Below, piece after piece: positions 1 through 5,367 of a stretch of 8,733 bases of DNA (the first letter of the stretch is position 1; each line of letters opens with the position of its first letter). The position numbers and the translations under genes are program-made. Source of the DNA: Sulfurimonas sp. (lineage in GTDB: Bacteria > Campylobacterota > Campylobacteria > Campylobacterales > Sulfurimonadaceae); assembly GCF_023229105.1 (NCBI RefSeq), contig NZ_JALNZY010000085.1, positions 1 through 8,733 of the forward strand. The letters are read 5' to 3'. A model generated the notes under the pieces. It was given only the letters and a program-made list of their open reading frames with translations, was not told the DNA's origin and did not search any database.

Positions 1-107
1 ACCTTTTTTAGATATGTATGTGTAACAAAAAAAGTAACACTTATGACTAAAATTGTAACAATCACCAAAGGCGTCATCATTTTAAATACTATGGAGTTTA
101 ATTTCAT
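1..107 (-). CDS. N-terminus of an unidentified membrane protein (partial, runs off the left edge)
   Basis: Only 35 codons are inside the window. Translation begins MKLNSIVFKMMTP and continues into a strongly hydrophobic run (LVIVTILVISVTFFV) followed by THTYLKK. This is a short cytoplasmic N-tail followed by one membrane-spanning helix or an uncleaved signal anchor. The ATG lies one nucleotide past the TAA of the preceding phosphodiesterase gene, with GAGG about nine nucleotides upstream, so it is the next cistron of the same operon. This topology is the usual start of sensor kinases, receptors and diguanylate cyclases with a periplasmic sensing domain, and the context favours a signal-transduction protein. 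The visible part cannot distinguish these, so no function is assigned. Confidence 0.7.
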   Translation of the reverse strand, partial: MKLNSIVFKMMTPLVIVTILVISVTFFVTHTYLKK

Positions 108-108
108 C

Positions 109-1803
109 TTATCTTGCCTCAAGCAAAGTCTTGTTCTGCTGTCGGTGCTCATTTTTTAGTACCATAGCACTCGGCTCCCCTATAAAATACCCTTGAGAGT
201 AATCAACTCCAAGACCTTTGACTATACGGCTAATTGGCTCTGAATGCACAAACTCTGCAACGGTTAAGATGCCGAGCTTTTTTGCAAAATCAACAATTGT
301 CTGAACCATAATTTGCGCATTTTCATCGCTATCTAAATCTCTAACTAGAGATCCATCAATTTTTATAATATCAACTTTTAGTCGTAAAAGATGTATAAAA
401 TTTGAGTATCCAGAACCAAAATCGTCTATAGCAATCAGACAGCCATACTCTTTTACCTTGCTAATAAAAGCATAAACGGTATTATAGTTTTCAACTCCTT
501 CAGATTCTAAAAGCTCAAAAATAACTCTGTTACATCCGCCAAAATTCTTGAGCTTGCTGTAGATATATTCGGACATTTCACTATCTACCATATCTTTAGC
601 AGAAAGGTTTATGGAGAATTGATAATCACTATTTTCAAATTCTTTAAACGATTTTTCTATCACATTTTTTGTAATAGCGGCATAATGTTTGGATTTTTTG
701 GAAATATCCAAAAACTTTATCGGAGTATGAATAGTACCGTCTCTCTCAATTATGCGTACTAAACACTCATACTTCTCTATCTTGTTGGTTTTATTGTTAA
801 TTATGGGCTGATAAAAGGGAACAATATTACCACATGATATTGCCTCAATAATTTTGTTTATCCAAAATATATTCTGTTCGTAAGACTTAAATTTTTGACT
901 ATCTTCATCATATAGAAGCATAGCTTTATTTGTTGCTTTTGCTGTTTTAAGAGCTTTTTCTGCACTAATTAAAAGTTCATTATCAAACATGGAAGCACCG
1001 ATTGTAAATCTAAAGTGTATATCATGCCCCTCATATGAAAAGTTTACTAATTGCTTCATAAGATTATTAAGCTCTTCTGCCTCTTTGCACTCTTTTACTA
1101 AAATGGCAAATATATCACCTGAAATTCTGTAATGTTTGTATTTGTCGTCTTTTAAAAGCTGTTTTATTTTTAGCGTAAATGATCTAAGGCACAAATCACC
1201 TATTTCATGGCCGTAAAAGTAGACGATATCCTTAAAACCATCGATATCTATGAGAATTAGAGATAAATTTTTTTCATTGCCTATATCTCTAATGAGCTGG
1301 TTTCGATTTGCAAGCCCTGTTAGGGCATCTGTATAGTAGCAATGTATAAGCTCTTTGCTTTGTCTATGCAAAACATTGTCCAATCTCTCTTTTTGTTCGA
1401 TAATCTCTGTTTTGCTATTTGAACCATTTTTGTAAAACCCCACCAAAGCTTCTATCTGCTCCGCTAAATGGACTCTATCAAACGGTTTTACAAGCATCCC
1501 ATCAGCTCCGTATTCTAAAGCGACAATCTTCTCATTCATCGAACTAAGAGCGGAAACAACCAAGACGGGAATATGCTTTGTTTTATCACTCTCTTTGATT
1601 ATGCGCAGAGCTTCATAACCATCAATTTCTGGCATCATAATATCCATAATAATCAAATCAGGATTATGCTCTATTGCCATGCCAATGCCCTCTTTTGCGC
1701 CTTGTGCTTCTAAAAAAATATACTCTTGTTTTCTAAGTGCTGCGCGCACCGCCAAACGACTGTCAAAATTATCATCTATGATTAAAATAAGTGGCTTTTT
1801 CAT
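109..1803 (-). CDS. Response regulator with degenerate GGDEF and intact EAL domain; probable c-di-GMP phosphodiesterase
   Basis: Cytoplasmic 564-residue protein. Residues 1-125 are a receiver: acidic pair D10-D11, phospho-acceptor D54 (IIMDIMMPEIDG), S84 and K106 (VKPF). A helical linker (about 130-155) leads to a GGDEF domain (about 156-300). That domain keeps D186 (IDIDGF) and D203 but reads SGDIF at 228-232 instead of GGDEF. It has V194 at the usual guanine-binding Asn and no RxxD inhibitory site, so cyclase activity is unlikely. The EAL domain (about 315-545) has ECLVR in place of EALxR, with the full catalytic set in register: E346, N399, E430, D460-D461 (IDDFGSGYS), K481 (KIDGS), E517 and Q537 (QGYF). 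It should hydrolyse cyclic di-GMP to linear pGpG, controlled by phosphorylation of the receiver. By analogy with other composite proteins, the dead GGDEF could bind GTP as an activator. The ATG overlaps the TGA of the upstream regulator gene (ATGA), and no clear ribosome binding site precedes it, so translation is probably coupled. Confidence 0.93.
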   Translation of the reverse strand: MKKPLILIIDDNFDSRLAVRAALRKQEYIFLEAQGAKEGIGMAIEHNPDLIIMDIMMPEIDGYEALRIIKESDKTKHIPVLVVSALSSMNEKIVALEYGADGMLVKPFDRVHLAEQIEALVGFYKNGSNSKTEIIEQKERLDNVLHRQSKELIHCYYTDALTGLANRNQLIRDIGNEKNLSLILIDIDGFKDIVYFYGHEIGDLCLRSFTLKIKQLLKDDKYKHYRISGDIFAILVKECKEAEELNNLMKQLVNFSYEGHDIHFRFTIGASMFDNELLISAEKALKTAKATNKAMLLYDEDSQKFKSYEQNIFWINKIIEAISCGNIVPFYQPIINNKTNKIEKYECLVRIIERDGTIHTPIKFLDISKKSKHYAAITKNVIEKSFKEFENSDYQFSINLSAKDMVDSEMSEYIYSKLKNFGGCNRVIFELLESEGVENYNTVYAFISKVKEYGCLIAIDDFGSGYSNFIHLLRLKVDIIKIDGSLVRDLDSDENAQIMVQTIVDFAKKLGILTVAEFVHSEPISRIVKGLGVDYSQGYFIGEPSAMVLKNEHRQQNKTLLEAR

Positions 1804-2174
1804 GACACATTCATCGCTTTTTGTAAAATTTCAAGAAACTCTTTTCTTGAAAAAGGTTTTTCTAAAATAAAATTAAATCCTTTTTCAAGATACATCTTTT
1901 TCATCTCCGCAAAAACAGATGCAGTAACGGCAATAATAGGCTTATCTGCAAATCTTTGTTGTTCTCTAATCCACACAGTAAGATCTAAACCGCCGATTTT
2001 TGGCATCTCGATATCTACTAAAAAGAGGTCTATGTCATCTTCATGTTCAAGCATCTCAATGCCAATCTCGCCATCTTGCGCCCACAGTAATTCAACAGGC
2101 TCTTCTACTTTTTTTAGGTTTGATTTTACAATCAAATAGTTGTCTTCGTTATCTTCTGCTAAAAAAATTCTCAT
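1800..2174 (-). CDS. Single-domain response regulator (CheY-like receiver)
   Basis: This 124-residue protein is only a receiver domain, with no output domain. It has the acidic pocket E7-D8 (LAEDNEDN), phospho-acceptor D54 (FLVDIEMPKIGG), T84 (VTAS) and K106 (EKPF). The AEDNEDN start resembles the receivers of hybrid kinases more than the DDS-type start of flagellar CheY. It may therefore be a phosphate sink, a relay intermediate or a binding-type output rather than the motor-switch CheY. The ATG at 2174 is chosen over an in-frame TTG at 2177 because AAGGA (2181-2185) then sits six nucleotides upstream. It follows cheB after 21 nucleotides and overlaps the next gene by four. CheA is the likely phosphodonor from context; the histidine-kinase-like protein in the operon lacks its phospho-histidine. 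Confidence 0.93.
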   Translation of the reverse strand: MRIFLAEDNEDNYLIVKSNLKKVEEPVELLWAQDGEIGIEMLEHEDDIDLFLVDIEMPKIGGLDLTVWIREQQRFADKPIIAVTASVFAEMKKMYLEKGFNFILEKPFSRKEFLEILQKAMNVS

Positions 2175-2180
2175 CAATTT

Positions 2181-2185
2181 TCCTT
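2181..2185 (-). promoter_or_regulatory. Ribosome binding site deciding the start of the single-domain regulator
   Basis: The minus strand reads AAGGA, then six nucleotides, then ATG at 2174. A TTG in the same frame three nucleotides earlier would leave only three nucleotides of spacing, so the ATG is the better start. Confidence 0.7.
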
Positions 2186-2195
2186 GTCTCTTGAA

Positions 2196-3218
2196 TTATA
2201 TAAACGAAAGTATGGCGTTAGCCACTTTGTTTAACGGTACTTGTCTCTCAACTGCCCCTATATCATGAGCAATTTTTGGCATACCGTAAACAATAGAGCT
2301 TGCTTCATTTTGCCCGATTGTTCTTGCTCCGGCATTTTTCATGCTAAGTAACCCTTTAGCCCCGTCGGCTCCCATCCCCGTAAGTATTACGCCGATTGCA
2401 TTTGATCCCGCTATTTTTGCAACTGAATTGAACAAGACGTCAATTGAGGGTCTATGTCCTGAGACTTTTTCACCGCTTCCTATCTCTACATAGTACCTTG
2501 CCCCAGAGCGTCTTACTACTATGTGATAGTCTCCCGGGGCTATCAAAACCACGCCCGGAGTTATGCTATCACCATTTTTTGCTTCTCTTACTTCCATAGC
2601 ACATATAGAGTTTAATCTTTGGGCAAATGGAGCCGTAAAATTTGCCGGCATATGCTGAACGATGATAGTTCCCGGCGCATTTCTAGGAAGCCCCATAAGT
2701 ACCTCTTTAAGTGCCTCTGTACCGCCAGTTGATGCACCGATTGCTAAAATCTTGTTCGTAGTCTCAGCCAAAGATGTAGTGTTAGCATGAATCTGTTGTT
2801 TTAGCTCTTTTTTAAAAACTTTTACTTTAGAAGCTATCTTTATCTTTGCGATAAGTTCATCTTTCATCTCATCTTTAGAGTCATAAATATGAGAGTGTAA
2901 TTTTGGAACAAAATCAACCGCTCCAGCTTCAAGTGCTTCGAGTGTAGTTTTGGCTCCGCTTTGCGTAAGTGAGGAGACCATCACAACAGGTAGTGGCATA
3001 TGGTGCATAAGCTTTTTTAAAAAAGTAATTCCATCCATTCTGGGCATCTCAACATCCAAGCAGACAACATCGGGTCTAAGTTCAACAATCTTGTCTCTTG
3101 CATCATAGGCATCAGAAGCGGTTGCTACGACCTCAATAGAACTATCCGACTCTAAGATATCACGTAAAACCGCACGAGCAGTAGCGCTATCATCTACAAT
3201 CAACACTCTAATAGCCAT
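2196..3218 (-). CDS. cheB: Chemoreceptor glutamate methylesterase/glutamine deamidase CheB
   Basis: CheB removes methyl groups from receptor glutamates (releasing methanol) and can deamidate glutamines. Phosphorylation by CheA activates it, giving negative feedback. The 340 residues have the normal two-domain layout. The receiver (about 1-120) has D9-D10, phospho-acceptor D55 (CLDVEMPRMDG), the VSSLT segment and K106. A linker of about 35 residues follows. The catalytic domain (about 155-340) carries the triad S163 (GASTGGTEA), H189 (QHMPANF) and D285 (TGMGADGA), at nearly the same positions as S164, H190 and D286 of the E. coli enzyme. It lies 15 nucleotides after cheD and has the consensus ribosome binding site AAGGAG six nucleotides before its ATG. 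Nothing essential is missing, so it should be a working esterase. Confidence 0.97.
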   Translation of the reverse strand: MAIRVLIVDDSATARAVLRDILESDSSIEVVATASDAYDARDKIVELRPDVVCLDVEMPRMDGITFLKKLMHHMPLPVVMVSSLTQSGAKTTLEALEAGAVDFVPKLHSHIYDSKDEMKDELIAKIKIASKVKVFKKELKQQIHANTTSLAETTNKILAIGASTGGTEALKEVLMGLPRNAPGTIIVQHMPANFTAPFAQRLNSICAMEVREAKNGDSITPGVVLIAPGDYHIVVRRSGARYYVEIGSGEKVSGHRPSIDVLFNSVAKIAGSNAIGVILTGMGADGAKGLLSMKNAGARTIGQNEASSIVYGMPKIAHDIGAVERQVPLNKVANAILSFI

Positions 3219-3224
3219 TTTTAT

Positions 3225-3230
3225 CTCCTT
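3225..3230 (-). promoter_or_regulatory. Ribosome binding site of cheB
   Basis: The minus strand reads AAGGAG, six nucleotides before the ATG at 3218, inside the 15-nucleotide cheD-cheB gap. It is one of the strongest sites in the operon and suggests that CheB is translated independently rather than only by coupling to cheD. Confidence 0.75.
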
Positions 3231-3233
3231 GCA

Positions 3234-3704
3234 TCATACAGTTGCCTTTATTGTATACTTTAAGAGCACCTTAGAATTTTGTAAATTAAATTGAATCTTT
3301 CTGCCGTTTTCTCTACCGACATCCTCTGCAACAATGGGAATTTTGTACTCTTTTAAAATCTCTCTTGCAACCAAGATATTTTTTTCACCTATCATCATGT
3401 TGCATAATGAGGATATATTCATTGATGAACCGCCGAAGATTTTTGCCTCCATATTTTTGATACCGGCACCATGCTCAAGCATACTCTCTATCAATTTTGG
3501 AATAGCAATATTTCCAAATTTTGGAGATTGCAGGGAGTTACCGTTCCAAAAAGGGAGCAGATAGTGGTTCATCCCGCCAATACCTAATTTTTTATCATAA
3601 AGACAAACTGCCACACAGGAGCCTAAAACAGTTGAAATTGCAGCCGGTGCAACATCAACATGTATTTGACCTACATGTATGAAAGTTGAGTTTCCCTCTA
3701 TCAT
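3234..3704 (-). CDS. cheD: Chemoreceptor glutamine deamidase CheD
   Basis: CheD converts specific receptor glutamines to glutamates with a cysteine-protease-like active site, creating methylation sites and tuning receptor output. The 156-residue length is normal. The catalytic Cys is C30 (VLGSCVAVCLYD) and the His is H47 (GGMNHYLLP). Their 17-residue spacing equals that of C27 and H44 in the Thermotoga enzyme, and T25 may be the third active-site residue. The conserved FGGSSM stretch follows near 90-95. The ATG directly abuts the TAA of the upstream kinase-like gene, with only a weak GAG upstream, so coupled translation is likely. With cheR and cheB it completes an adaptation module. In some bacteria CheD also partners the phosphatase CheC, but no cheC is visible here. 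Confidence 0.95.
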   Translation of the reverse strand: MIEGNSTFIHVGQIHVDVAPAAISTVLGSCVAVCLYDKKLGIGGMNHYLLPFWNGNSLQSPKFGNIAIPKLIESMLEHGAGIKNMEAKIFGGSSMNISSLCNMMIGEKNILVAREILKEYKIPIVAEDVGRENGRKIQFNLQNSKVLLKYTIKATV

Positions 3705-4529
3705 TTATAACTCAATAGCATCATTAAAGGAGTCAAATAAAAACTCATTTGACCCGTAGGCTTCGGAATCTATCATATTTTCATCAAAGGGCAACTTTAC
3801 TATAAAAGTAACAAATCCACCCTCGGCTTCATACTCTATTGTTCCATCTAGTCTTTCACATATCTCACGAACGACACTAAGTCCGATACCCAAACCATGC
3901 TTACCGCTTGCATCTTTTGCAAAACGGGTAAATATTTCAGGTTTATATTTTACTTCAGGGGCAGAGCCTTGATTTTTTACTTTGATGATAAAAATGGACT
4001 CTTTTATGTCTAAGTTAATCTCAAGCACGCTATCTTCAAAACCGTATCTGCAACCGTTTGAGATAATGTTTTTAACTATGAGATATACTTTTTTTGGATC
4101 TGTTACAACTTTTCTTTTGATTTTGCTATTTACCTTTAGCTCAATATTTTTCTCTTTTATGAGATACTTTAGAGTCTCAATAGCTTCTTCTATAATCTCG
4201 ATAGGATCTACTAAAGCATAAGAAATATCAATATTTCCGCTCTCTATCTCAGATGCCATCATCAGATTTTGAATTTTAAAATCAAGATTTAAAACCTCCT
4301 TGTATATCAACTCAAAGAAGAATCTGTTTTCTTTTGTATCTATAATTTTCAAATGAGGTAGTATCCCCAAAATAGCTGTCATAGGGTTATTTAACTTATT
4401 TGCCACAAGCGATAAAAACTTTGACTTTGCCTTTTCACTATTAATGAGTTGTTTATTTAACTCTAAGATTTTTTTGCTCAAAAACGCTAACTCATCGCTT
4501 ATGTTCTCTTTATCTGCTCTGTTTTGCAA
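3705..4529 (-). CDS. Soluble histidine-kinase-like protein lacking the phospho-accepting histidine (candidate pseudokinase)
   Basis: A 274-residue cytoplasmic protein with no membrane segment and no sensor domain. Residues 10-35 look like a short coiled coil. A dimerisation/H-box region follows (about 33-100) and then a HATPase_c domain (about 105-248). The H-box reads FLSLVANKLNNP, whereas kinases have a pattern like FLANMSHELRTP. Asn44 replaces the phospho-His, Lys45 replaces the following Glu/Asp, and Pro49 keeps the register. The ATPase fold keeps the N-box (N154 and N158 in NIISNGCRYG), the F-box (F200, IFTRF) and a clean G2 box (GLGIGLSVV, 212-220). Its G1 box is N186-Q-G-S-A rather than DxGxG. 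An acidic tail of about 25 residues follows (ending FNDAIEL). ATP binding looks plausible, but canonical autophosphorylation does not. Possible roles are an ATP-dependent partner or phosphatase for the two receiver proteins, or a dimerisation partner of another kinase. It starts at TTG; no in-frame ATG exists before codon 50, and a strong ribosome binding site supports the TTG. It is inserted between cheR and cheD. Confidence 0.88.
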   Translation of the reverse strand: MQNRADKENISDELAFLSKKILELNKQLINSEKAKSKFLSLVANKLNNPMTAILGILPHLKIIDTKENRFFFELIYKEVLNLDFKIQNLMMASEIESGNIDISYALVDPIEIIEEAIETLKYLIKEKNIELKVNSKIKRKVVTDPKKVYLIVKNIISNGCRYGFEDSVLEINLDIKESIFIIKVKNQGSAPEVKYKPEIFTRFAKDASGKHGLGIGLSVVREICERLDGTIEYEAEGGFVTFIVKLPFDENMIDSEAYGSNEFLFDSFNDAIEL

Positions 4530-4537
4530 AATTTTAT

Positions 4538-4544
4538 CCTCCTT
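4538..4544 (-). promoter_or_regulatory. Strong ribosome binding site before the TTG-started kinase-like gene
   Basis: The minus strand reads AAGGAGG, followed by eight nucleotides and then TTG at 4529. It overlaps the last bases of the cheR stop codon. This near-perfect anti-16S match is the main reason for accepting the non-ATG start. Confidence 0.8.
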
Positions 4545-5367
4545 ATATTTTTAGATAAATTGAAGAACCTAAAAGTTTTAGGCTATTTTTGTGCGCCGTC
4601 AAAGATTCAGAACTTCCTAAAAATAGAGGCGCTCCCTTTGGCAGTAGAGTAGTAAAGCGTCCAATAAGATTGTTTCTATTTGTTTCATCAAAATAGATCA
4701 TAACGTTTCTGCAAAAAATCATGTCAAACTCATTTTTGATGAAGAAAGGATCTGTTATCAGGTTGTATAAACGAAAGGTTACTTTCTCTCTTAGAAACGG
4801 CTTTATCTGATATTTTAGAACGTTTTGCTCATGTACTTTTTCAAAAGATTTTATAACTATACTTTTTGGTAGTTGTTCTACATGTTTTTGTTCGTAATGT
4901 CCCAAAATTGCTTTTGAGAGAACTTTTGAAGAGATGTCAGTCGCCAAAATTTTAATATCCCAGCTATCAAAATCATGTAGATGCTTTTGCAAAAACATTA
5001 AAATCGTATATGGCTCTTCTCCGCTAGAGCATCCAGCCGACCAGATTCTTAGTTTTTTCTCTCTCTTGGCTGCCACCATCTGCGGCACATAACCCTCAAG
5101 CCAACTCCACTGAGCGCTCTCACGAAAGAAAGAGGTAACATTTGTAGATATGGCACTCATAAAAAAAGTAAGTTCTTCCCCACTTCTATCATCAACAAGG
5201 TAGTCGTAATAATCCTTAAACGAGGTTATATTCAACTGATTTAATCGTTTGTTGAGTCTTCCCTTTACAAGCGTAGTTTTCTGCTCAGAGAGGGAAATAC
5301 CAACTTTTTCATAAATATAATTACGAAAAAGTTTAAACTCCTGGGGTTTTAATTCAATATCAAACAT
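4543..5367 (-). CDS. cheR: Chemoreceptor glutamate methyltransferase CheR
   Basis: CheR methylates receptor glutamates using S-adenosylmethionine during adaptation. With the start at 5367 it has 274 residues, normal for a CheR without TPR repeats. The N-terminal helical domain (about 1-75) contains the basic helix KGRLNKRL (35-42). ISTNVTSFFRE (73-83) marks the junction to the methyltransferase domain. The SAM-binding loop is SAGCSSGEEPY (110-120), the acidic residue after the next strand is D144 (LATDIS), and FDMIFCRNVMIYFD (214-227) is the conserved motif around the active-site fold. The C-terminal LGSSESL is also typical. An in-frame ATG at 5403 has no ribosome binding site and would extend the protein deeper into cheA, so the ATG at 5367, overlapping the cheA TGA by eight nucleotides, is preferred. 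Translation is probably coupled to cheA. Confidence 0.96.
   Translation of the reverse strand: MFDIELKPQEFKLFRNYIYEKVGISLSEQKTTLVKGRLNKRLNQLNITSFKDYYDYLVDDRSGEELTFFMSAISTNVTSFFRESAQWSWLEGYVPQMVAAKREKKLRIWSAGCSSGEEPYTILMFLQKHLHDFDSWDIKILATDISSKVLSKAILGHYEQKHVEQLPKSIVIKSFEKVHEQNVLKYQIKPFLREKVTFRLYNLITDPFFIKNEFDMIFCRNVMIYFDETNRNNLIGRFTTLLPKGAPLFLGSSESLTAHKNSLKLLGSSIYLKI

Noticed and set aside
2175..2177. TTG start for the single-domain regulator
   Set aside because: It leaves only three nucleotides after AAGGA. The adjacent ATG at 2174 has correct spacing.
4351..4356. His59 of the kinase-like protein (LPHL) as an alternative phospho-acceptor
   Set aside because: It lies 15 residues past the H-box position fixed by FLSLVA and Pro49 and lacks the H-box context. 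It cannot be excluded experimentally but has no sequence support.
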